This document shows, one piece after another, positions 11,287 through 21,044 of a stretch of DNA of 64,000 nucleotides. The notes under the pieces are model-generated. The model saw only the letters and a program-made list of their open reading frames with translations. It was not told the DNA's origin and did no database searches. This DNA comes from Isoetes taiwanensis (Eukaryota; Streptophyta; Lycopodiopsida; Isoetales; Isoetaceae). The number at the start of each line of letters is the position of its first letter. Positions within the stretch are counted from its first letter, which is position 1. The DNA is taken from the NCBI GenBank assembly GCA_021234155.1, contig JAJEKV010000072.1, positions 4,284,407 through 4,348,406 on the forward strand. The letters run 5' to 3'. The position numbers and the translations under genes are program-made.

Positions 11287-13718
11287 TGAGGCTGGAGAAA
11301 GGCCCCTTCAGGTTAGAAGAATTTATGCCGACCATTTGTACAACTTGAAGGATAGAATCAGAAGCAATCCACTGGCTAATGTAGCACCAATAATTGCGCT
11401 GGTTGACAGAGAGCAGTGTGATGACCCATAGTCGTACGATAAGGAACAGGCTGGCAGTTACACTCATTATGTGCATGGTGGAAACCACAATTTCAAAGCA
11501 AGAAGGTAGCTGTACAAGGAAAAATTCAGCATTAAGTATTTGAATGTGCTTTGTGCTATGTACTGTGGATTGGAAGCCGACGAGGCAAAAGTAGTTGCAA
11601 ACACTCACAATGAGGATAATGAGTATAATAACGAGTATAAATTGAAGATGAGTTTTGTGGATAAAATCTGCTTCATGCACGGAGAGCATGTTTTGTTCAA
11701 GGAAAACTACGGGGATGACCTCAAAAACTCTTAAAGTGTGGTTGGAACTGAAAGAGCAACGCGCCATCGAAAGTTCTTTGAAGTATGATGAAACAATCTA
11801 GAGAGCATTACTAGTGGGGTACGACAATTGATTCCAGCTAGCATTTAGAGAAGGCATGGTACGTAAAGCATTGTCTTCTAGCTGTGTACTCTTGCATTTT
11901 GGAATAAGATTGTATTCTCGAATAGGTTGTGTATAGCTGTTAGTAGTTTTTCTTTCTGGTTGACTAGCTTTCAGTAGGTCGAGTTCTTCTGTGTCTTCAT
12001 TTGTGTATTCTGGAATACGCTTCTCACATTTTAGCTCTCTGGATTATGTTTTGTTGCCTGGTGTAATATATCTCGTCATTTTATTCACTACTCTTGTTGC
12101 AGATATGGGATCTTCAGAACGAGATTTTCAACATGTTTGAATGTGGTGAATTAAAATCAAAAGACAGAGTCTCGAATAAAGAGAAAAGTTTTTATATTTC
12201 CAAGAAGGAGATGACTATTACAGCTTGGAGGGAACTTCAGAGCTTCATAGACTATGATATTCTGGGGAGGTTGCTACAAAAGATAGTGGACAAGGAATTT
12301 ACTCTTGATGAAATGTTCAACAAGTTGCACAAATGAGTCTTTTCCTCTTGTTTTTTTCTTAAATGTATTCTGGAATATGTGATTTACCTTTCTTTTTTAT
12401 TTGCAGCTAAAAGAATGGTATTCAGTGTCAAAACTTGCTGACGGAGCAGCTAAATGTTGAAACTTGGGAAAGATGTAAGAAGCTATATCTAGTTGCAACT
12501 TCTGACGAGCGCGCTCCAAATTTGAGGGCTGGGTATGCAATTTTCTTTTTCTTAGCTAGTCTCTACAACCTGAATGAATTTTTTTCAAAATAAGAAGAAA
12601 ACAAGGATCTATCAGAGGGGTTTTAGCACTTTGTCAGAATATCAAAAGAAGAAAGAGCACTTGGTGAGGGACGAATTATTAACACAGAGCAATCTGAGTA
12701 CAAGCAATTCATATTATTTGACCAAAATAATTTGTACACTATTATTCAAGGAGATTGCACTCGTCTAGCTGGGACCATCAAACCACATAACTTTACCCTG
12801 TCATTACAGATATTCCCTATGGATTTAAGATTAAGGACAACTGCTTTGATGATCAACCCTTCAAGCATCAAGAATTTTTGGATTTTATAGTGGGTCTAAA
12901 GCAAATAACAATAGCTAAACACTGGAGACTTGTAGTATTCCATTCAAGCATGCAAAGCTATACTAGCGAAGCAAGCTGCAAAAAGTATTTTGGCTCTCCA
13001 GAACAGGCGGGCTATAAGAACTTGATCTAATACATTCTTCTTGTCTTGTATTCTGGAATACACTGGCCTTTTCTGCTCCTTTTGTTTGATTTTATTCTAC
13101 ATGTATTCCTAAATACATTGTGCTTCATTGCTTGTTTCTTTTTTTTTCTGTTTTACGCGTATTCTGAAATACACTGGACTTTTTGCTCGTGGCATTTCGT
13201 TTTATTCTTCCTGTATTCTGGAATACACTCGACCTACAAGTTAACTGTCCACAAATTTCAGGTACAAATCTAATACCAATTACTGCGGTGGAGGGCCAAG
13301 GCTACTAAGCAAAGTGGAGTACTTACATGTAGCTTACTGGAGCTTTGACGGGAAACGAACAATGGAACACTTCAACAACACTGCTGCCTGCTCTTACTTT
13401 TCTAATGTGTTAGAGTCTCCAGCAGTGTTGTAGAAGCTGCAGGACCCAAGTGCACAAGGTAGAATTGCTAATCACTATCAGAAGCTCCAAAAGCTTATAA
13501 ACAAACTCATTGACATGTTCTCACGTCAAGGAGATTGGATTCTGGATGTTTTCTCAGGCTCTAGTACCACCATTGCATGTGCACTAAAAAGGTATTGGAA
13601 TTGTGTGGCTATCGACACCGACAAGGAAGTTGTGCAGTTTATAGAGATGAGGTTAGCTACCCTGCCTACTCTTCCTGATGAAAACGAAGAGTTAGGAACG
13701 AAGTCCTCTTCTGATTAA
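11287..13718 (+). pseudogene. Intron-bearing ParB-like / N4-N6 DNA methyltransferase relic
   Basis: This is a broken gene for a DNA-modifying enzyme of the kind that transfers a methyl group to an exocyclic amino group of adenine or cytosine. Exon A (11287-11858) has a ParB-like segment: HLYNLKDRI, then PIIAL, then HGGNHNFKARR, then EADEAKVVANTHNE. This part has two in-frame TAGs and a frameshift near 11730. Intron 11859-12102 (GTACGT…CAG) leads to exon B (12103 to about 12335), then a piece at 12407-12532. The methyltransferase motifs run IIQGDC (about 12742-12759), TDIPYGF (12806-12826, normally DPPY) and DVFSGSSTT (13548-13574, normally FxGSGTT). This IV-before-I order is that of the beta class. 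A frameshift lies between the first two motifs, and a TAG sits at 13431-13433. The ParB-plus-methylase architecture is familiar from phages and bacteria. Here introns show long eukaryotic residence. Confidence 0.72.
11912..13226. repeat. Recurring palindrome GTATTCTGGAATAC in introns
   Basis: The palindrome or a one- to two-base variant occurs at 11912-11925, 12005-12018, 12365-12378, 13048-13061, 13103-13116, 13159-13172 and 13213-13226. All copies lie in the non-coding gaps of the ParB/MTase relic, none in the coding pieces. The last ones are followed by a shared ACTGG or ACTCG. Confidence 0.75.
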
Positions 13719-14054
13719 TGCTAAAATGACATCCTCGAAAGTTCAGCCTCCTGCAACACTCTCCATAAAAAGAGGCCTCCTTTGTGGAACTGCAAGCAGT
13801 GGCTCATGTTATCCCTGTTTACGCCATAGACGAGGACATAAACTTGGAGAAGCAGCCGACCAGGGGCAGCCATCCTCAAGAAAAAAAACAAATCAGGGTC
13901 AAAAACACTGAAAGAAAAAAAAAATTGCTATGCACCTCCATCTTCATTCTGGAAAGGCCATTTTCAGAAGCATAAGTGTGTTTTTTAAAGGGGATCTTCG
14001 AAACGGGAGTGCTGCAACACTCCCATTTAATTTGCAACCTTGTTAAAAGCAAAT
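13719..14054. other. Transition between MTase relic and gypsy remnant
   Basis: Purine-rich sequence with overlapping short ORFs. I recognise nothing in it with confidence. It may hold the decayed C-terminal tail or 3' UTR of the methyltransferase gene. Confidence 0.3.
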
Positions 14055-14100
14055 AGCGAAGTATATCCGTGAATGCTAGTTATGTCAACAGGCAAAAGTC

Positions 14101-14117
14101 GAACAACTCTGAATTCT
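14101..14117. repeat. Target-site duplication, left copy
   Basis: GAACAACTCTGAATTCT is repeated exactly at 15052-15068. It abuts the poly(T) that is the L1 tail on the plus strand. Confidence 0.93.
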
Positions 14118-15051
14118 TTTTTTTTTTTTGATGAACGTGGACCTTTATTACTCAAAAGAATACAAAGAGTACATGGGGGACTCAAAACCCAGTGGAGAAG
14201 ATATCCACTAGAGCAACACTACCCACCACATACATAACATAGAAAAGCAGACAATACAGATCACCATGAGCACAACTGTTTGCTATGAGTAGGTGTGAAT
14301 CTGAAGATATTGTTCCCAAATGACACTTTTGATGTCATCCTTCAAGGAAGAACATTTGTACGCCTTCACAATGCGACTACGGGCATCGCTAAGCACTTGC
14401 GTATCTGAAAAGAGCTGTCCCTTGAAGATGAGGAGATTTCGTCTCTTCCAGATGGACCAGATGATCCAAGCAGATGCTAAGTGGAAAGCCCTCTTTGCCA
14501 ACTTGTCCCAAGAACTAGGATAGACTGACAAAAGGACCTGCTGACTATTCAAGTCACAATGGAAAAGACTCAGAAGCCACTGCCAAGCAGGTCGAACATG
14601 GTGACACAAGAAAAAACAGTGCTCAATTGTCTCATCCCTCTGCGCGCAAAGAGGGCAGATCACAGAGACTTCTAGACGAAATCGATGAACAACAGTGTTT
14701 ACCCGCATGCATCTATGAGTGATCTGCCACCATAAAATGGATAGCTTAGGATGAAGCAATTTATCCCATACCCATCGCCAGACTGCTTTACGATGAGGCT
14801 CGGGGATAACTAAAGGCCACTTTGGCGATGGAGACAACACCTCAGGATGAAGCAGGACCACATACATCGAGTGCACCAGGTGCTCCTCCTTAACACTGCC
14901 ATGAACCACCCAGAGCTGGGGAGCCACGTCTTGTGGGTGTAGAGGAAGTGTAGCAGCTACTTTTTCCCAAATGCTCCGGTCCCAACGAAGGAGAAGGAAC
15001 TTCAATTTGAACTCATTCCACGTCAACAATCTTGTCTCATTATACCATGCA
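14118..15051 (-). mobile_element. 5'-truncated L1 LINE with intact C-terminal zf-RVT ORF
   Basis: A 934-bp insertion on the minus strand with its poly(A) tail seen as T at 14118-14129, bounded by a perfect 17-bp target duplication. The ORF at 15029-14283 is open for 248 residues. It matches the C-terminal end of plant L1 ORF2, the zinc-binding reverse-transcriptase domain: W.W.WDKLLHPKLSILWWQ, CPLCAQRDETIEHCFF, then WIIWSIWKRRN. The perfect duplication and open frame point to a fairly recent insertion. Endonuclease and catalytic RT are absent, so it cannot move by itself. Two older fragments of the same family lie near 32.5-32.7 kb and 36.0-36.8 kb. Confidence 0.92.
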
Positions 15052-15068
15052 GAACAACTCTGAATTCT
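15052..15068. repeat. Target-site duplication, right copy
   Basis: Exact copy of 14101-14117, lying in the interrupted gypsy integrase frame. Confidence 0.93.
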
Positions 15069-16019
15069 GAGTGACTTGGAACCGTTGTGATATTCCTAAT
15101 GCAAAATGGAAGGTCATATTCGAATTTCATCACTGCCTGCGGGCATGACTTCTTCAGCTCGATCTACACCAAGTTGTGGATGAGTTCTTTATCATCTGCA
15201 AATAGATGGGAAAACAGAGCACACCACCGGTGTTTGCAATCTAAATGGGCCGATTATATCCATCTAATTGAGTTTGCATACAATAGTACGAAGCAAGAAT
15301 CATCAAGAATGTCTCCCTTCAGATTAATTATGGCTATTAATGCCTGATTCTAGATACGTGGCACAACCCAACATCCAAGGTGGAAGATTCTCATCAACTC
15401 CTGGCAGATATGCAGCATCTTGTGGAGGAGGTGTGAGGCTATCTTCTAGCAGCAATGGCACGTCAAAAAAGTATAGCAGATAGACATAGATCTTCATGGG
15501 ACTTTTGTTGTGGAAGATATTGTCTGGCTGAAGATAAAGGTCAAGCAAGCGAAGCTCCACATTGACAATTGCAAGAAGCTTGCTCCAAGATGGGCGGGAC
15601 CCTTTAAGATTATTAAGCGGTTTGGGAGCCAATGCTATAAGCTTGACTTACCCGCTCATCCAAAGGTTCATAAGGTGTTCCACGTAAGTTCGTTCGAAAC
15701 CTGGTGGAAGTTTTGCAGACTCCAACCTTGTTGGAAATGACAGAGGAACAACTTGTTATTGTTCCCGAGTTAATTTTTGATAAAGCATTCAAGAAGACGC
15801 GAAGGTCGGAATTCCTTCAATACCCATGGAAGATGCAATGTGGGTATTGAAGCATGATCTAGAGAAGCAATACGCACAATTTATGGAGCAATTTGATAGT
15901 CAATTCGCCTCCGATTTAGTTGATGCCGGCTCAATAGGTAAGTGTGTAGCTTTAGTATGTATGTTAGAGCTAATGGGGAGAGTTTTATGCATCCGGGTGT
16001 AGCTAGAAGACATATATTT

Positions 16020-16390
16020 AAGCATGTGATCGTGGGCGATGATGGGATCATCTTAAATATTGCCTAGCCATGATGCACTGTGTGTGCGCATGACCGGAGG
16101 TCATGTAGAATTAAGCTGGTGATCGTGGGTGATGATGGGATCATCCTAAATGCTCCCTAGCCATGATGCACTGCGTGTGCGCATGACCGCAGGTCATGTA
16201 GGAGTAAGCATGTGATCGTGGGCGATGATGGGATCATCCTAAATGTTTTCTAGCCATAATGCACTGCATGTGCGCTTGACCGGAGGTCATGTAGGAGTAG
16301 GCATGTAATTATGAACGATGATGGGATCATCTTAAATGTTTTTTATGCCATGATTTAGTGCATGTAAGTAGAGGTAGTCTTGAGCTAGTA
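16020..16390. repeat. 93-bp tandem array with two palindromes per unit
   Basis: The word GTGATCGTGGG or its variant starts at 16026, 16119, 16212 and 16305, an exact 93-base period with about 3.8 units. Each unit has GATGATGGGATCATC and CATGACCGGAGGTCATG, both near-perfect palindromes. It sits between the gypsy coding end and the 3' LTR, a place where tandem arrays are common in such elements. Confidence 0.9.
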
Positions 16391-16838
16391 CTTCGGCTCA
16401 AGCAGGTTAAATAGGGGGTGGTCCCTTTAAACCAAATAATATATTAATAGAAAGAATTACTAACGTGGTGTGTCACTGTGCAAGCCAACCTTGAAGGGGA
16501 TGGGGCAACGAGAAGAGCACCACGAGGAGCGTAGGGCTCCAAGTAAATGTTTAGTCTAAAACATTATGTGATAATGTTTAGGAGGCTAACCTAAGTAAAC
16601 ATTGCCTAAAATTGCAATTATTGTTGTTATTAACAATTGTGATAAGGCTCACCTTAGTAGCCTCACAATTTATCTTACGTATCTTACTCTTGTTAAGTAT
16701 TATCTTACGTGGTACTCATTGCCTTAAATCTTGCCTTAAATCTTGTATAACGTAATAAGTATTATAATAAATATGTTGTAGGGTTGACGCAAAATGTCAA
16801 GGTGGGGAGACGCGTGATGCTGAGGATAACATCAGGTC

Positions 16839-16851
16839 AAGGTGGTGAGAA
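16839..16851 (+). promoter_or_regulatory. Gypsy polypurine tract
   Basis: AAGGTGGTGAGAA directly precedes TGTGACATTCC, the LTR start. A second purine tract (AAGGTGGGGAGA, about 16799-16810) lies shortly upstream and may be a duplicated PPT. Confidence 0.6.
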
Positions 16852-17500
16852 TGTGACATTCCAGCATAATATATGCTAGAAATACTTATATTATACTACC
16901 ACGTCATAGTACATGTCACCGAGATGACATGTACAAGGGTAGGACACAACCATACCATAGGTATGATGGTGTGTGGCGACCATGAGGGGAATTGGTATAT
17001 TATGCTAATGGTATAATACCACCAATGAACCTTGGATATATTATGTGGGTCACATAATATATCCCCTATATAATATATCCCCTAGGGGCAAAGTCTCAAC
17101 ATGTTATTCTAACATGTTAAGTGCGAGCCATTAAAGCCCATATGCGTCGCACATGCCTAATTGCATGTGTGACATATGGAGGTGCTAGTTGACCCCATTT
17201 GCCTTGTGGCAGGGCATCATTCAGCCGCAACGCAAGGCCCCAATTTCAAGGCCTATATAAAGTGAGAGCATAAACTCTAAAACTTTTTTATGTTTTTGGG
17301 CTAGCAGCAGGTTGGGGACGTTCTACAGGTCAGATCGAGCATTGAAGGAAAGAAGCCAATCTAAGATCTCGAGTGAAGCTTGCATATATAAGGCACTGCT
17401 CCAACGCCTTAATATTTGTAGAAGATCGTCATGTCGGGCAGCCACAATGGCGAAATGGGCGAGGGATTAGGTTGGTCATAGTTTAGTTCGTCAATCCTAG
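16852..17500 (+). repeat. Putative gypsy 3' LTR (end uncertain)
   Basis: It starts TGTGACATTCC after the polypurine tract. It contains a TATA box, CTATATAAAG (about 17253-17262), and downstream sequence of the sort found in R/U5. The 5' LTR is not in the window, so the right border cannot be fixed by comparison and the end given is approximate. Confidence 0.5.
17254..17262 (+). promoter_or_regulatory. LTR TATA box
   Basis: TATATAAAG at the expected place in the middle of the putative LTR. Confidence 0.45.
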
Positions 17501-17554
17501 CTTAACAGTAGGAGTTAAGCTAGAAAGCACCTCTCGTTCAGTGTTAGATGATGG

Positions 17555-17823
17555 GTCAAAGCATGGAGCTGCGGGGCATTTTTGCGCCAGCCAAGCACCC
17601 CCTAAGCACCTAATTGAAAATTTTACTTATTTTTATCTTTTTTTCTATAACTCCGATGAAGCTGAAATTTTATATTCCAAGACATAATATGAATGCGTTT
17701 TAGAGAAAAATATCAAAAAAAAAAAAAAAAAAATCAAAATACAAAGGAAATAGCTCCAGAAAGCACCCACTAAGCACCATGTGTTGCTGACATAAAAAGT
17801 ATCCCCCACCTCCATGCTTTGAC
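17555..17823. mobile_element. MITE-like element with about 20-bp inverted ends
   Basis: The left end GTCAAAGCATGGAGCTGC pairs with the inverted right end GTCAAAGCATGGAGGTGG. Inside each end lies a CTAAGCACC word in inverted or direct form, and the centre holds an A-tract (17716-17735). It has no coding capacity. No clear target duplication is visible. Confidence 0.4.
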
Positions 17824-18829
17824 TTTGATCATGGACCACTAACCCTAAAACCTGACTGACTGAGGAACACTAACCTTTGTATTCTTTAGGGTTAGATACG
17901 ATGTATTAGAACTGTTGTTCTATTAAGATGTTAGATGATCATGGTATGATACTTTGTTGCAACCCTTGTGTATGGGGGTAAGGGGGATAGAGCTCTAGGA
18001 GCCATGTGTAATATGATCCTAGTTGTTAGACTTCGGTAATTCCCATTACAATGTGGCATGTGCATAGAGACCCGCCTGATCGTGGGCCTCGGGCCTTGAC
18101 TGGCTTCGAATAGGGAACTTGTTCCGATTGCAGAGGGATAGGCTATGCATTGTCTACCAAGGGTCCATAGCAAGCTAGGCCTAATACTTTTTCACTGCAA
18201 GAGGGCATGGGTTTGACTCCTCCTAGGTGATGCGTCACCTCAATGAGGTTAGATTGAGTACGAGCGAGAGCGACCCTCATCTCTCTAGCTGCCTTCAGTG
18301 GCAAGATGCCTCTTAGAAGGAATGGACGTCCTGCCTCATCAGACCATGGGAGATGCAACCCTGGAGTAGCCTTAGGGTTATGTCTCCAGCAGGCTACAGT
18401 CGAGACCCGAAGCTTTTCGACCTATCTGCAAAGTATGCACAGGAGGGGCGGATAGAGTGAACTAACCTTGCCATTGTTTTATGCCAGCCAACTCCAGTAT
18501 TACAACTTTCATCTACTATTATCTTGAGGCCCAGACCATCAGTCCGTCCTCACAGAGTCTGGGCTTGGGTTAGGATCTCCCATGTCATGGTATGATGATA
18601 TTATGTTTATGATGATGATGACATATTATGATGGTGCCTCACCCTTAGTGGTGAGCATTTATTTGATTATTGATGCATGTTGCTGTTTACGCGCTTTCGC
18701 AGTGAGATCGGCACAGGGAATACACGTCCTTCTTCCACATCGTATCTGGAGCACCACCAGTAACTGATGCCACGTGGACAGCCTCCTGCCGATCTGAGGG
18801 GTCGATATGAGGGAATCTCCAAATTTTAT
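17824..18829. other. Non-coding, possible LTR or SINE remnants
   Basis: No gene. ATGGTATGATA-type words recur (about 17939 and 18595). A pol III A-box-like word (18168-18179) and B-box-like word (18210-18220) occur at suitable spacing. (GAT)n-like drift lies near 18595-18640. Confidence 0.35.
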
Positions 18830-19149
18830 GGGTAAAATCATGTTAGGATGTGCCTAAAAAAGTATCATCGAGGAACCACAAAAGTACCCAAAAAGGTAGC
18901 CAACACTGGGTACTAGGTACCTGTGTAATATCTCAATAAAAGGTACATCTTAGAATTGATGTATACTATTTTTGCCTCCGGTATCATTATTTTTATCTTA
19001 AATTTGAATATTAACATGTCCTTGACTTTTTTTGGATTTTTGAATTAGTTCTAATGAAAAGAAAAATCAGAAAGTACTCGGTTCTGAAGTACCTAGCGTA
19101 GGTACTTTTGCAGGTTCCAAAAGTGGTACACCCTAACATGCTTTTACCC
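18830..19149. mobile_element. MITE with long imperfect terminal inverted repeats
   Basis: The left end GGGTAAAATCATGTTAGG matches the inverted right end GGGTAAAAGCATGTTAGG. Similarity continues inward over about 80 bases, both ends holding AAAAGTACC and GGTAC-rich words. It is 320 bp long with no ORF. TAT flanks both sides and may be the target duplication. The transposase superfamily cannot be told. Confidence 0.65.
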
Positions 19150-20123
19150 TATATGATGGGAGCATCGTGTAAGTTAGGGGGATATCACAGTGCATCTGAG
19201 AGAATGTAGCAGAAAATCTACCTCTTATGGTGGAGATTGGTGTCGGAGAAAGGCTGGTTTGGGGCTGCCACGAGGATATTCACAAAGGCACGGACCTTGT
19301 CAGCACCATATATCGTATGCTTTTAGCTCTGCAGCCCCTGCCACTGTCAAATGGTGGCATTTGCAGATTCCAGAAGCCAATCAGATTCTTACATAGTATT
19401 GTCTTTGAGATTGGTTGCTCCATTCCAGACACTTTTTTTTTATTGGTCCTTTTTAAGGTATATACAACCTTCTTAGCGTTGAAAGAAGATGGTTCGCGAC
19501 TACGAATTTTCATCTATGGAGTGATGCATTTACATCCTACACCATGCTTTAGAGAGTGGTCTAGAGGTTGGGCTTGTACCCTGGGGGATTCACCTATATC
19601 TCTAGTGGATAATGAATAAGCAAGACTATCTCATGAAAAGCCTAGAATTCAAGCTATTGTGAGAAAACATGATAAAAAATGAAGTGAAAATCCACGTTAT
19701 GTAGGTGCTCATCCAACCCGAGAATGCCGGTTGATGGTCTGAATCGACCATTATTTATTCTCTATGAACATTGAACCTTTTATCTTATTTTATCATGCCT
19801 ATAAACCATGACCAACTTGGTCTCCATGGGCGCTAAAAACCTATCTATCTATTTGTATATCTCCTCAATGATGCAACTATATCCTTGATAGGAAAGCATT
19901 GAAAATGGTTGGAACATGATTTTACATTATAACAAGAACAGGAACAAGAACAGGAACAGGATCAGGATCAAGATCAAGATCAACAATATACTCATTAAGC
20001 AGAGAATTATATGAGCATAGCTCTTCGATGCGAAAATAGCAAGAGTTTTCACCCTCAGATCTCATCCATGCATACGACAAACAATTTAATGAAAAAAGGG
20101 GAGGGTAAGAACGAAGTTTTGGG

Positions 20124-20160
<37 letters not shown>

Positions 20161-20600
20161 GGTGGGGAGCTCAACTAGCATAATTCTAGCTACCACTATG
20201 GCATTTAATCATGCCTAAGACTTCTTTGTACTTGAAGTAAGGCTTGTAGAGAGATGCAAAATGCAAATATGTTCTTGTTGTTCTTGCTCAGTGATTTTTG
20301 CTTGAGGTGGGTCAATGAGTAGTGTTAGGCACAGTTATAAATGGATAAATGCGATAAATATTATCATGGAAATATATAGATTAATATCTATATATTCTCT
20401 CTCTATATATAACAGATTGAATTTAATTATTACATCTTAAAGCTAATCAATTGAAACAAGTATTGGAGATACCAATTCACTTAATATGAACTATATCTTT
20501 TTCCTCTTCTTTGTGAGAACCTTATTATCCTTGGCCAACAACTATGAAATCTGAATGCTTGAACTCCACCTTATATATTATCAATTTATCGTCATGAAAG
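19150..20600. other. No supported gene; simple repeats
   Basis: A 130-codon plus-strand ORF (19227-19619) has no recognisable motif. A purine hexamer tract of AGGAACA/AGATCA units lies at about 19930-19987, and 34 consecutive T at 20126-20159. The poly(T) may be the tail of a minus-strand retroposed sequence, but I see no matching coding remnant beside it. Confidence 0.4.
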
Positions 20601-21044
20601 CTAATGTTTCTGATCAACCCTTCCATTCTTGACATTGGCATTGTACATGCCATTTCCCATAGGGTCAGGCCCAGAAGGCGGCAATGACACACCTTTTGGA
20701 AGCATCCCTTTGAAGGGATCTATGCCATGTTTCTTTTTATGGATATCATTCATGCCATTGATTTTAGCCAAAATGATTCTCACATTGTTGATGCCAAATC
20801 CCTCTTTCATTTGGTGCAAGAAAATAAAATTTTGGAAGTTTTCAACCTTTGGATTCAAACGATCCTGAACCACAAAAGGACGTCCTTTTGTGAATCTTCC
20901 GTGCTCATCCCTTTTGGCCAATTGCTTCTCAATTGAGTGTTGGATGTTTGCCTGCCCCAAAGGCCAATTAGTGCTTACAGCGTCACAACATTCTTTCTCA
21001 AATTTCAGAAATAGCAAAGCTAACATGATCAACCAAAGTGTCAT
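20601..21044 (-). CDS. Putative secreted peptide precursor, CLE/PIP-like motif
   Basis: A 147-residue ORF. The N-terminus (MTLWLIMLALLFLKF) is a good signal-peptide core. A variable Lys-rich middle follows, and near the C-terminus (residues about 118-132) comes SLPPSGPDPMGNGM. CLE peptides have RxVPSGPDPLHN. Here P-S-G-P-D-P and the final N match, but the first Arg and the His are missing. PIP peptides have SGPSxxGxGH, and here SGP..MGNG fits except at two positions. About 20 residues follow the motif, longer than usual for CLE. It may be a divergent peptide hormone precursor, a decayed one, or chance. No intron is seen. Confidence 0.4.
   Translation of the reverse strand: MTLWLIMLALLFLKFEKECCDAVSTNWPLGQANIQHSIEKQLAKRDEHGRFTKGRPFVVQDRLNPKVENFQNFIFLHQMKEGFGINNVRIILAKINGMNDIHKKKHGIDPFKGMLPKGVSLPPSGPDPMGNGMYNANVKNGRVDQKH

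Larger units (their letters stand above)
14055..16851 (+). mobile_element. Ty3/gypsy chromovirus-like 3' half, decayed
   Basis: A zinc-binding integrase start is visible near 14055-14110 (AKYIREC.LCQQAKVEQL). It is then broken by an L1 insertion (14118-15051). Integrase resumes with SKWADYIHLIEFAYNST and MSPFRLI (about 15240-15335). A C-terminal block follows (15510-15740): KLAPRWAGPFKIIKRFGS, then YKLDLPAHPKVHKVFHVS, the usual region before a chromodomain. IVPELIFDK (about 15760) continues it in another frame. The central DDE part of integrase is mostly missing. A 93-bp tandem array and a 3' LTR follow. Stops and frameshifts show that it is dead. Confidence 0.75.

Noticed and set aside
13515-13718. 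Stand-alone small methyltransferase gene
   Set aside because: The frame continues upstream through a TAG to 13262, and other motifs lie further upstream, so it is the last piece of a larger broken gene.
9872-13718. DIRS-type retrotransposon (these carry a methyltransferase)
   Set aside because: DIRS elements carry a Dam-like methylase with RT/RNase H and tyrosine recombinase. None of these is seen, and the methylase here is beta-class with a ParB-like part and introns.
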